This document shows positions 1 through 6,241 of a stretch of 16,092 nt of DNA, one piece after another. A program made the position numbers and the translations under genes. A model generated the notes under the pieces. It did no database searches. It had not been told where the DNA came from and was given only the letters and a program-made list of their open reading frames with translations. Numbering within the stretch: the stretch's first letter is position 1; each line of letters opens with the position of its first letter. Source of the DNA: Aromatoleum sp. (lineage in GTDB: Bacteria > Pseudomonadota > Gammaproteobacteria > Burkholderiales > Casimicrobiaceae); the NCBI GenBank assembly GCA_010365205.1, contig JAAFGU010000021.1:1-16092 (forward strand). Reading direction: 5' to 3'.

Positions 1-293
1 AGGCGACGGCGCGGGTCGTCGCGGTCGGCCTTCCCGCCGCCGTCGCGCGCGCCGGCCTCTATCATATGAGTTCGACCGGAACCGCTACATGGCATGAGTT
101 CGCGCGCGCGATCGTCGGAGACGTCGCGACGCCGCGCGTCGTGCCAATCGCCAGCGCCGACTATCGGACCGCGGCACGCCGTCCGGCGTACGGAGTGCTG
201 GCCACGGCGAAATTCGAGCGCACGTTCGGGTTCGGGTTGCCGGATTGGCGCGACGCGCTCGGCCGGTGTCTCAACAGCCCGACAGTCTCCTGA
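1..293 (+). CDS. rfbD: dTDP-4-dehydrorhamnose reductase, C-terminal part (5' end outside window)
   Basis: This is the 3' end of a gene that begins before the window. The readable frame starts at base 3 and ends at TGA 291-293, giving about 96 residues. The family reduces dTDP-4-dehydro-L-rhamnose to dTDP-L-rhamnose with NAD(P)H, the last step of rhamnose donor synthesis for cell-surface polysaccharide. The visible part matches the family C-terminus: a GLYHMSSTGTATWHEFA stretch (family GxYHxSGxGxxSWxxFA), then a PI-x-x-x-DY segment, then RRPAYGVLAT (family ARRPxxSVLD), and finally FGFGLPDWRDAL (family fGi.lPdWr.aL). The NAD-binding Rossmann half and the YxxxK site lie upstream and cannot be checked. 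The next gene, a secreted protease, has no evident functional link. Confidence 0.85.
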   Translation, partial: ATARVVAVGLPAAVARAGLYHMSSTGTATWHEFARAIVGDVATPRVVPIASADYRTAARRPAYGVLATAKFERTFGFGLPDWRDALGRCLNSPTVS

Positions 294-309
294 TCTTCTT
301 CGACTGTCG
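280..309. repeat. 8-bp inverted repeat spanning the rfbD stop codon
   Basis: CGACAGTC (280-287) pairs perfectly with GACTGTCG (302-309) across a 14-nt loop that includes the rfbD stop codon. It could act as an RNA hairpin at the 3' end of the rfbD message. No T-run follows on either strand, so it is not a standard intrinsic terminator. Confidence 0.3.
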
Positions 310-400
310 ACTGAACCCTTTGTCCGCGCGTTACTCGAATCTGCGGAAGTCCCATCGAATGCGGTGGGAGCTGCATTCCGCAACGATTCCGGGAATTTCG

Positions 401-2374
401 ATGCACGTTTCGCTCGTCGTTCGTCCGTTGCCGCTCGTCGCGGCCCTGCTCGCCACAGTGTTCGCCACGTTGTTTGCCAGCACGCTGTTCGCGGCCGGTG
501 CCGTCGTGCGCGTGCCGCCGGCAAAATACGCCGGGGCGCCATCAGCCAAGGCCATGGTCAGCGACCGTCTGTTGCCCGAGAGCGCCCCGCGTCGCCTCAT
601 CGTGCTCGCGACCCCCACTGCCGCCGATACCGCTGGCCTGAAGGCGGCGAATGCGCTGCCGGCGGCGGCGTCGCGCAGCGGTCGGGCCGATCCGGGAAAG
701 GGCCAGCCTCTGACGATCGGTTTCGGGCGCGACGTGCCGGCCGGCGACCGTGAGTTGCGCGGCGCGGCGCTTCCATGGCAACCGGTGGCCGAAGGCGGAT
801 ACGCGGCGCGTATCGACGTCTCGTCGGAGGGTGCTGTCGCGCTACGCGTCGGGCTGGCGATGACGGTGTCCGATCCCGATGTCACCGTGCGTTTCGCCGG
901 CTCCGCGGCGGGCGCGCCGGTGTTCGGGCCATTCCCGGCGATTGAGGTCGCCGAGGCGACGGCGAAATTCGGCGTCTACTGGTCCCCCGTGCTCGACGGT
1001 TCCACCGCGACAATCGAGATTCACGCGCCGCCCGGTGTCGCGCGCGAGCGAATCGCGGTGAGGCTCACGCGCGTGTCGCACCTGGCCGTCGCGGGAGCCG
1101 GGTTGAAGTTCGCGGATCCCAAACGAGTGACCGAGATCGGCCGCGCCGGGAGCTGCGAGATCGACGTCGTGTGCGTGACGCCGCCGACGCAGTCGCTGCG
1201 GGACGCCGCGGACAGCGTGGCGCAGATCGTGTTCACGCTCGATGACGGCCGCACGGGCCTTTGCACCGCCACGATGCTCAACAATTCGGTCACCGATTTC
1301 CAGCCCTATCTCTATGCCGCCGGCCACTGCATCGACCGGCAGTCGGTGGCCGCGACGATCAATACGTACTGGTTCTTCGACGCGGTGGCCTGTGGCAGCC
1401 TGCAGGTGCCGCCCTACGTGCTGGTGACCGGCGGCGCGATGCTGCTGGCCCGCAGCCAGGACGCCGACTGGGCACTGGTGCGCCTGAATCGGGCACCCCC
1501 AGCGGGCACCGTATTTTCCGCCTGGAGCGCGGATCCGGTGCCGCCGACTGCGATCGGCACGACGATCCACCACGCGGAAGGCGACCTCAAGAAATGGACG
1601 CAGGGCTCGGCGGTGGGTCTGGTCGAGAACGTCGACCTCGACTTCCATGCGTTCTTTCAGCAGATGATCTGGAACCAGGGCTCGACCGAGCCCGGATCGA
1701 GCGGCGCGGGCCTGTTCACGTTTTACCAGCCGGGGGGTTATTACGAGTTGCGGGGCGGGTTGTCGGCGGGCACCGCGTCGTGCAGCAACCGTTCGGGCTA
1801 CGACCTGTTCACGCGGATGGAAGTTGCGCTGCCGCTGCTTCGTCAGTATCTGACGCCGGACGCCGCCAACCCGACCGGCCTGGTGCCGGCGGTCGAGTTC
1901 TACGCGAAGACTCTCGACCACTACTTCCTTTCGACGAATCCGGTCGAGATCAGCGTGCTCGACACCGGCACCATCCCCGGCTGGGTCCGTACCGGGCTGC
2001 GCTTTCTCGCGTACTCGAATCCCGCGCTCGCGCCGGCCGGCGCCAATCCCGTCTGCCGCTTCTATCTGCGACCGGGCTACGGCGATTCCCATTTCTACTC
2101 GGGTGATCCGGCCGAATGCGCGGAAACGGCACGCCGATTCGGCGCCGCGTGGATCTACGAAAGCCCCAACGTGTTCTACATTCAGCTGCCGAATGCGCAG
2201 ACCGGCGCCTGCCCGGCCAATACTCATCCTCTCTGGCGGTTCTTCAACCTGGTCACGACGAATCACCGTTACACGGCCGAAATCGTGCTGCGCGACCAGC
2301 TGCGCGCGAATCCCCTCTGGGTGCCGGAGGGTTACGGCCCGGACGCCGTCATCATGTGTTCGCCGAACGGCTGA
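401..2374 (+). CDS. Secreted lysyl-endopeptidase-like serine protease with C-terminal DUF5648-like domain
   Basis: This predicted exported S1-fold serine protease has 657 aa from ATG 401. That start begins a hydrophobic signal peptide (residues 1 to about 32) and has GGGAA at 391-395; an in-frame ATG at 359 is the alternative. Residues ~34-250 look like a propeptide. The catalytic domain (~252-485) shows His309 in AAGHC, Asp356 in DADWALV and Ser434 in EPGSSGAG. Six cysteines (252, 258, 288, 310, 331, 461) sit in the contexts of the six in Achromobacter lysyl endopeptidase: SCxIDVVC, LCT, HC, AC and SC. The equivalent disulfides would be 252-461, 258-331 and 288-310. Residues ~496-657 have the VEFYAKTLDHYFLST and WRFFN-x-HRYT patterns of DUF5648, found at the ends of many secreted hydrolases. 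The substrate is unknown, because the region holding the S1 Asp of lysyl endopeptidase is shorter here (SNRSGYD). Confidence 0.85.
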   Translation: MHVSLVVRPLPLVAALLATVFATLFASTLFAAGAVVRVPPAKYAGAPSAKAMVSDRLLPESAPRRLIVLATPTAADTAGLKAANALPAAASRSGRADPGKGQPLTIGFGRDVPAGDRELRGAALPWQPVAEGGYAARIDVSSEGAVALRVGLAMTVSDPDVTVRFAGSAAGAPVFGPFPAIEVAEATAKFGVYWSPVLDGSTATIEIHAPPGVARERIAVRLTRVSHLAVAGAGLKFADPKRVTEIGRAGSCEIDVVCVTPPTQSLRDAADSVAQIVFTLDDGRTGLCTATMLNNSVTDFQPYLYAAGHCIDRQSVAATINTYWFFDAVACGSLQVPPYVLVTGGAMLLARSQDADWALVRLNRAPPAGTVFSAWSADPVPPTAIGTTIHHAEGDLKKWTQGSAVGLVENVDLDFHAFFQQMIWNQGSTEPGSSGAGLFTFYQPGGYYELRGGLSAGTASCSNRSGYDLFTRMEVALPLLRQYLTPDAANPTGLVPAVEFYAKTLDHYFLSTNPVEISVLDTGTIPGWVRTGLRFLAYSNPALAPAGANPVCRFYLRPGYGDSHFYSGDPAECAETARRFGAAWIYESPNVFYIQLPNAQTGACPANTHPLWRFFNLVTTNHRYTAEIVLRDQLRANPLWVPEGYGPDAVIMCSPNG

Positions 2375-2410
2375 TGGACGCCGCGCGCCGCGAGTACTCC
2401 GACGGTGCGG

Positions 2411-3256
2411 CTAGAAGCGGTACGTCATGGACATCGACTCGCCGGCGACGAGTTCCCGGCCCGCGCCCGCGACGACGATCGCGTTCATGCCGAACGTGAC
2501 GCCGCCAAGGCGCGGGTCGTTGCGGTAGCCGCCGAGCGTTCGCAACGGCTCGACGCCGACGTTCGCCGTGTCCTGATCCGTCGTCGTGATCTGGCATCGT
2601 GTGCACGGCTTCACCAGCTTGAGGACGACGCCGCACGCGCTGAGGGTGTCCAGATGATCCTCTTCGTGCGCGTCGAGCCCGATTACCACGACGTTGGGCC
2701 GGAATCGATTCATCGGCAGCGCCGGCGAATGCTGTTGCGCCAGACGTGCGTTGAGTTCGGCAAGTGACGCCTCGCCGATCACGAGAACCGGATACCCGTC
2801 GGCGAAGGCGGTGTGGGCACCGGAATCGCCCGCGAATTCCGGGTTGCACAGCCGCTGCGCCGCCGGATCGAAGCGCACGAGCCGGACATCGACGCCGAGG
2901 AAGACGGAAATCCAATCCGCCGCTTCGTCGCCCGCGTCGTACGCCGCGACCGTGCTCTGCCACACGAGGACCTGGCGTGGCGCTCCGGCGGTGGCGCTCG
3001 TCGGCACGGCGACCGGTGCCTGCTCCGGCGCGGTGAGGACGAGAAACCCGGGCTCCAACGCCGTGCCGACGAGCGCGAGCCGGGGGAATTCGCGCTGCGT
3101 GACGAAGCGGCGATTGCGATCGACGATCATCCACTCGCGGTCCGCTGCACCGTCGATGGCCAGTCCGCGGAGAGTGACATGGGCGCGATCGCGCGCAATG
3201 CCGCGGCAACTCTTCACCGGATAGACATTGAGCGCGGCGATTCGGGGCTCGCTCAC
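2411..3256 (-). CDS. MOSC-domain protein (mARC/YcbX-type molybdenum-cofactor protein)
   Basis: This 281-aa protein is read from GTG 3256 to TAG 2411. GTG is chosen because GGAGGA lies 8 nt upstream and the protein then opens with the family pattern SEPRIAALNVYPVKSC; the frame stays open upstream without family similarity. Residues ~4-120 form the MOSC N-terminal beta-barrel and ~130-281 the MOSC domain. The family signature KPCTRC is at 216-221, and its first Cys (C218) is the expected molybdenum ligand in mARC-type proteins. Members reduce N-hydroxylated compounds using a separate electron donor. The C-terminal 2Fe-2S ferredoxin domain of E. coli YcbX is absent, so a partner reductase would be needed. 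The gene converges on the protease gene with a 36-bp gap. A terminator at 3280-3315 insulates it from the cytochrome gene upstream. The in vivo substrate cannot be inferred. Confidence 0.85.
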   Translation of the reverse strand: MSEPRIAALNVYPVKSCRGIARDRAHVTLRGLAIDGAADREWMIVDRNRRFVTQREFPRLALVGTALEPGFLVLTAPEQAPVAVPTSATAGAPRQVLVWQSTVAAYDAGDEAADWISVFLGVDVRLVRFDPAAQRLCNPEFAGDSGAHTAFADGYPVLVIGEASLAELNARLAQQHSPALPMNRFRPNVVVIGLDAHEEDHLDTLSACGVVLKLVKPCTRCQITTTDQDTANVGVEPLRTLGGYRNDPRLGGVTFGMNAIVVAGAGRELVAGESMSMTYRF

Positions 3257-3279
3257 CGTCGGGTTCCTCCGAACGCGTG

Positions 3280-3315
3280 AAAAAAACGGGCGGCCGGAAT
3301 TACCGCTGCCGTCCG
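3280..3315 (-). terminator. Intrinsic terminator downstream of the cytochrome c4 gene
   Basis: Read on the minus strand, CGGACGGC (3315-3308), a 2-nt AG bulge and CGG pair with CCG and GCCGCCCG (3297-3287) across a TAATT loop. The stem has 10 canonical pairs and one A-C mismatch. Seven T residues (3286-3280) follow directly. It lies 38 bp after the cytochrome c4 stop codon and ends that transcript before the MOSC gene start. Confidence 0.85.
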
Positions 3316-3353
3316 CTGCTCCCGCGATCACCGTGCGCGCCGTCGTCGCGGTG

Positions 3354-3995
3354 TCAGCGCAGGCCCTGCAGATATTCGGCTACCGCTTTCATCTGCGCGT
3401 CGGTGAGCTTGGCGGCGACCGCCGTCATGATCCTGCCATTGACGTCCTTGCCGTCCTTGTCCGCGCCACGCTCGCCTGCCTTGAACGCCTTGAGCTGCGC
3501 GTAGGCGTAGTCCGCGTACTGTCCGGCGAGGCGGGGAAAGTTTTTCGGGATGCCGGCGCCCGTAGGCGAGTGGCAGCCCGAGCATGCCGGCGCACCGGAT
3601 GCCGCATCGCCGCCGCGAAAGAGCGTCTGACCGGCGGTGACGAGCGCGGCGTCCTTCGCCGCGAGGCCCTTGGGCTTCTGTTGCGAAAAGTAGGCGCCGA
3701 GCGAATTCATGTCCTCGGGCGATAGCGCGGCGGTCATGCCCTGCATTACCGCATTGACGCGAAGCCCGCTCTTGAAGTGCGCGAGTTGCAGGGTGATATA
3801 CTCGGCAGGATGTCCCGCGAGGCTCGGGTTCACCGGAGTCGGGCTGTTGCCGTCGGTACCGTGGCACGCGGAGCAAACTTGGTTGACGATCGTCCTCGCC
3901 TTCGCGAGGTCGGGCTTTCCCGCCGGAGTTTGCGCCAGCGCGGGCGTTGCGGATCCCAACGCAACGACGGTGGCCAGCAGCAACATGCGTTTCAT
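3354..3995 (-). CDS. Diheme cytochrome c4, periplasmic
   Basis: This 213-aa diheme c-type cytochrome starts at ATG 3995, chosen because GAGGAG lies about 7 nt upstream and a signal peptide follows. Residues 1-21 form that Sec signal, ending in ALA before QTP. Two homologous heme domains follow. Domain 1 has CSACH (41-45) with an axial Met in the NAVMQGM segment (84 or 87). Domain 2 has CSGCH (138-142) with axial Met190 in GRIMTAVA. The length and the repeated GxxxxxPxLAGQ/H-x-x-Y-x-x-x-QL-x-x-F-K-x-G pattern are typical of cytochrome c4, which passes electrons from the bc1 complex toward terminal oxidases, often cbb3 type. It is divergent from engB, the same pairing I recall from Pseudomonas. 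The transcript stops at the terminator at 3280-3315. Confidence 0.93.
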   Translation of the reverse strand: MKRMLLLATVVALGSATPALAQTPAGKPDLAKARTIVNQVCSACHGTDGNSPTPVNPSLAGHPAEYITLQLAHFKSGLRVNAVMQGMTAALSPEDMNSLGAYFSQQKPKGLAAKDAALVTAGQTLFRGGDAASGAPACSGCHSPTGAGIPKNFPRLAGQYADYAYAQLKAFKAGERGADKDGKDVNGRIMTAVAAKLTDAQMKAVAEYLQGLR

Positions 3996-4033
3996 TGCGC
4001 AACTCCTCAAATGCGGCGGGGCCGGGACACCGG

Positions 4034-4072
4034 TTCCGGGCGTCGATTCCGGACGTCATATCCGGCTTCGAT
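4034..4072. repeat. Three imperfect 13-bp tandem repeats in the cytochrome c4 / engB divergent region
   Basis: TTCCGGGCGTCGA (4034-4046), TTCCGGACGTCAT (4047-4059) and ATCCGGCTTCGAT (4060-4072) lie head to tail. TCCGG keeps the same place in each copy. Copies 2 and 3 also make a CCGGA/TCCGG inverted repeat. If the predicted cytochrome c4 promoter is right, the array lies in the 5' untranslated leader of that gene. A protein-binding array or an RNA structure are both possible; the function is unknown. Confidence 0.4.
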
Positions 4073-4108
4073 CCGCGCAACGCCGGTCCAATTGTGCAAA
4101 AACGCTGC

Positions 4109-4137
4109 ATTGTAACGGAATCGGCCTTCCCGGCGAA
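4109..4137 (-). promoter_or_regulatory. Candidate sigma-70 promoter for the cytochrome c4 gene
   Basis: On the minus strand a -10 element TACAAT (4114-4109, five of six consensus bases) lies 17 bp from a weak -35 TTCGCC (4137-4132). Transcription would start near 4102 and leave a leader of about 105 nt before the ATG at 3995. The surrounding 4091-4121 patch is visibly AT-richer than its flanks and may also serve engB on the other strand, for which I found no convincing hexamer pair. Confidence 0.4.
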
Positions 4138-4176
4138 CGCCGAGCCCTCGGCGGACGCCGCGCCCTGCGAGGTCCG

Positions 4177-4884
4177 ATGAAACACCCGCTGCAACAGGCG
4201 GAATTTCTGACCACCGCGGCGCGCGACGATCAACTGCCACCGCCCGGGCCGCCCGAGGTCGCCTTCGCCGGGCGCTCGAATGCGGGCAAGTCCAGCGCGA
4301 TCAATGCACTCGCCAATCAAACTCGGCTCGCGTTCACAAGCAAGACGCCCGGGCGCACGCAGCAGATCAATTTGTTCCGGCTGCGCGCGGGCGCGTTGCT
4401 CGCCGATCTTCCCGGATACGGATACGCCGCGGTGCCGCAGGAGCTGAAACGGCACTGGCAGGAATTTGTGGCGCACTATCTTGCGACGCGGCAGACGCTC
4501 GTCGGGCTGGCGCTGGTCGTGGATGCGCGGCATGGACTCGCCGAGCTCGACCTGCAGCTCCTCGGCGGATTCCTCCCCAGCGGGCGGCCCGTGCTTGTCC
4601 TGGCGACGAAAATGGACAAGCTGACGAGTTCGGAGCAACGGCTCGCACATCGCGGGATCGAGCGCGTCGTCGCCGAAACGTTTCCCGCGCAGGCGGCGCA
4701 CGTGACCGTCGTGCCGTTCTCCGCGAAGCGGCACATCGGAATCGCCGCGGCCGAGACGATTCTCGGCGGGTGGCTGGGAATCGACAATGCGCCCGCCGAA
4801 GCGCGAAAGGCGGCGCGCATAGCCGCCAAAGAAAAGGCCCCGCGAACAAGGGGAGTGTCGCGGGGCCCGAAACGCCCTGCATAG
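4177..4884 (+). CDS. engB: Ribosome biogenesis GTP-binding protein EngB (YsxC/YihA)
   Basis: This TRAFAC-class GTPase is needed for late large-subunit ribosome assembly. It has 235 aa from ATG 4177, which has GAGG 4 nt upstream and begins just before the conserved AEFLTTAA segment; the longer open frame upstream lacks family similarity. G motifs in order are G1 GRSNAGKS (32-39), G2 around TPGRTQ (57-62), G3 DLPGYGYA (77-84), G4 TKMD (144-147) and G5 SAK (182-184). The protein is slightly longer than usual because of a basic, low-complexity tail (about 208-235). The DNA for that tail also encodes an intrinsic terminator read on the other strand (4828-4867), so the tail sequence may be shaped by the RNA. 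The gene is divergent from cytochrome c4. Confidence 0.95.
   Translation: MKHPLQQAEFLTTAARDDQLPPPGPPEVAFAGRSNAGKSSAINALANQTRLAFTSKTPGRTQQINLFRLRAGALLADLPGYGYAAVPQELKRHWQEFVAHYLATRQTLVGLALVVDARHGLAELDLQLLGGFLPSGRPVLVLATKMDKLTSSEQRLAHRGIERVVAETFPAQAAHVTVVPFSAKRHIGIAAAETILGGWLGIDNAPAEARKAARIAAKEKAPRTRGVSRGPKRPA
4828..4867 (-). terminator. Intrinsic terminator of the predicted sRNA, inside the engB 3' end
   Basis: Perfect 10-bp stem GGCCCCGCGA/TCGCGGGGCC (4858-4867 with 4836-4845), 12-nt loop, followed on the minus strand by TTTTCTTT (4835-4828). On the plus strand no T-run follows, so it works in one direction only, against the direction of engB. A terminator here needs a minus-strand transcript coming from the engB-hemB gap, which is the main argument for the sRNA. 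Confidence 0.8.
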
Positions 4885-4975
4885 AGGGAACCCGCTACGC
4901 AGGACACCCGCTCAGGGAGGGAAGCGGGAGACGTTGCCGTCTGTACACTATGACCGTTGACCTCGATCAGAGTTC
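4828..4975 (-). ncRNA. Predicted small regulatory RNA converging on engB (Spot 42/ErsA position)
   Basis: No protein gene is seen on this strand, but a run of hairpins ends in an intrinsic terminator. In transcript order: H1 AGACG-GCAA-CGUCU (4942-4929, GNRA loop); H2 stem 4928-4922/4913-4907 with loop CCCUCCCU; H3 stem 4903-4895/4884-4876 with loop CGGGUUCCCU; then the terminator with loop CACUCCCCUUGU and tail UUUUCUUU. Pairs 4881/4898 and 4913/4922 are G-U on this strand but A-C mismatches on the other, which indicates minus-strand transcription. The three C-rich loops could pair with G-rich ribosome binding sites. Spot 42 and ErsA, as I recall, also lie beside engB. The 5' end is uncertain: about 4975 if the candidate promoter at 4982-5012 is used, or nearer 4942. 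Target genes and Hfq dependence are unknown. Confidence 0.57.
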
Positions 4976-4981
4976 CCCGCG

Positions 4982-5012
4982 ATTACACTGCGCAACATCC
5001 ACGTCTTGTCCA
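4982..5012 (-). promoter_or_regulatory. Candidate promoter for the predicted sRNA
   Basis: On the minus strand TGGACA (5012-5007) and TGTAAT (4987-4982) each match five of six consensus bases, but they are 19 bp apart, longer than ideal. Transcription would start near 4975, about 148 nt from the end of the U-tract. A second possible -10 (CATAGT, 4952-4947) has no usable -35 and would start the RNA inside the first hairpin. Confidence 0.3.
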
Positions 5013-5023
5013 GGGAGAATTGC

Positions 5024-5218
5024 GTGAATGAAACGCCCACGCTCAAAGCACCATGCGTGCCCCTGCGACGCAATGCGCAGCTTCGCGCGCACACGGACAC
5101 CGCCGGGCGGTGGCGACCGGCGAATCCATGCGGTCGCCGTGGGTTTGCGGCGGGGTCGCCGATAACGCTACGATGCACGACCATTCTTCCGTTCCCCGTA
5201 CACGCAGGTTCCCCATGA
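5024..5218 (+). CDS. Possible 64-aa leader ORF overlapping the hemB start
   Basis: A GTG at 5024 preceded by GGGAGA (5013-5018) opens a 64-codon frame. Its TGA (5216-5218) overlaps the hemB ATG (5215-5217) as ATGA. The peptide begins MNETPTLKAPCVP and has no recognisable domain. Third-position GC is visibly lower than in neighbouring genes, which argues against a conserved protein. A competing start, ATG 5028 in another frame (45 codons, ending 5165), has the same ribosome-binding site at better spacing. Translation of either could affect hemB expression. The rest of the 330-bp engB-hemB gap holds the predicted sRNA and a TTGACC box at 4957-4962 without a well-spaced -10. Confidence 0.2.
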   Translation: MNETPTLKAPCVPLRRNAQLRAHTDTAGRWRPANPCGRRGFAAGSPITLRCTTILPFPVHAGSP

Positions 5219-6231
5219 GCTTCGGATTCGCAGGTCGGTTCCCCGCTACCCGGATGCGCCGGATGCGGCGCGACGATTTCTCCCGGCGCCTGATGCGCGA
5301 GCACAGGCTTTCCGCCGACGACCTCATCTACCCGGTGTTCGTGCTCGATGGCGAAAGGCGGGAAGAGCCGGTGGACTCGCTGCCTGGCGTGTCGCGCAAG
5401 AGCCTCGATTTATTGTTCAGCGACGCCGAGAGATGCATGAAGCTGGGCGTCCCGGCGCTGGCGCTGTTTCCGGTCATCCCGGCCGAGTTGAAATCGCCGG
5501 ATGCCGCGCAGGCATGGCATCCGCAGGGACTCGTGCCGCGCGCCGTGCGCGCGCTGAAGGAGCGCTTCCCGGAGCTCGGCATCATCACCGACGTCGCGCT
5601 CGATCCCTACACGAGTCACGGTCAGGACGGTCTGATCGACGAGGCGGGCTACGTGCAGAACGACGAGACCGTCGCGGCGCTGGTCAAGCAGGCGCTCTGC
5701 CATGCGGAGTCCGGCGCCGACATGGTTGCCCCTTCCGACATGATGGACGGACGCATCGGGTCGATCCGCGAAGCGCTGGACGCGCGAGGGCTGCAACGGA
5801 CGCGGATACTCGCGTACGCGGCGAAATACGCGTCTTCGTTCTACGGCCCCTTCCGTGACGCGGTCGGCTCGTCAGGGAGCCTGGGCGGCGGCAACAAATA
5901 CACCTATCAGATGGATCCGGCGAACTCGGACGAAGCGCTGTGGGAGGTTTACTTCGATCTTGCGGAGGGGGCAGACATGGTGATGGTGAAGCCGGGAATG
6001 CCGTACCTCGACATCGTCCGCCGCGTAAAGGACAGCTTTGGCGTGCCCACGGCGGTCTACCAAGTGTCCGGCGAGTACGCGATGCTCAAGGCCGCCGCGC
6101 AAAATGGCTGGCTCGACGAGCGTGCGTGCGTGCTCGAGGTGCTTACCGCGTTCAAGCGCGCCGGCGCCGACGCGATCCTCACGTATTTCGCGCTCGCGGC
6201 CGCCGGCTGGCTCGCCGAGGCGAAGCCGTAG
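5215..6231 (+). CDS. hemB: Delta-aminolevulinic acid dehydratase (porphobilinogen synthase)
   Basis: This cytosolic enzyme joins two 5-aminolevulinate molecules into porphobilinogen, the second common step of heme synthesis. It has 338 aa, normal for the family. ATG 5215 is chosen because the protein then opens with the typical betaproteobacterial pattern ending in FPATRMRRMRRDDFSRRLMR; AGG at 5206-5208 is a weak ribosome-binding site. The two active-site lysines are K204 (YAAKYASSFYGPFRDA) and K259 (MVKPGMPYLD). The metal-site segment DVALDPYTSHGQDG (127-139) has Asp in place of the zinc-binding cysteines, the magnesium-dependent class known from Pseudomonas. The gene ends 10 bp before a convergent gene. 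It may be coupled to a small upstream ORF through an ATGA overlap. Confidence 0.97.
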   Translation: MSFGFAGRFPATRMRRMRRDDFSRRLMREHRLSADDLIYPVFVLDGERREEPVDSLPGVSRKSLDLLFSDAERCMKLGVPALALFPVIPAELKSPDAAQAWHPQGLVPRAVRALKERFPELGIITDVALDPYTSHGQDGLIDEAGYVQNDETVAALVKQALCHAESGADMVAPSDMMDGRIGSIREALDARGLQRTRILAYAAKYASSFYGPFRDAVGSSGSLGGGNKYTYQMDPANSDEALWEVYFDLAEGADMVMVKPGMPYLDIVRRVKDSFGVPTAVYQVSGEYAMLKAAAQNGWLDERACVLEVLTAFKRAGADAILTYFALAAAGWLAEAKP

Positions 6232-6241
6232 TTCGGGCCTG

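Noticed and set aside
842..2266. Long minus-strand open frame (474 codons) opposite the protease gene
   Set aside because: It is an antisense shadow typical of high-GC DNA: Arg/His-rich, with no domain. The plus-strand frame carries a signal peptide, catalytic triad and conserved cysteines.
3328..4734. 468-codon minus-strand frame crossing cytochrome c4 and engB
   Set aside because: It runs through two well-identified genes in the wrong frame or strand and shows no domain.
4836..4867. The engB-end hairpin as a plus-strand terminator for engB
   Set aside because: On the plus strand the stem is followed by CGAAACGCC with no T-run and lies before the engB stop codon. Only the minus-strand direction has the U-tract.
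4828..4975. The hairpin train as 6S RNA or a T-box/riboswitch for hemB
   Set aside because: It lacks the single long rod with a central bubble expected of 6S RNA. The strand evidence and terminator direction point away from hemB, so it cannot be a hemB leader.
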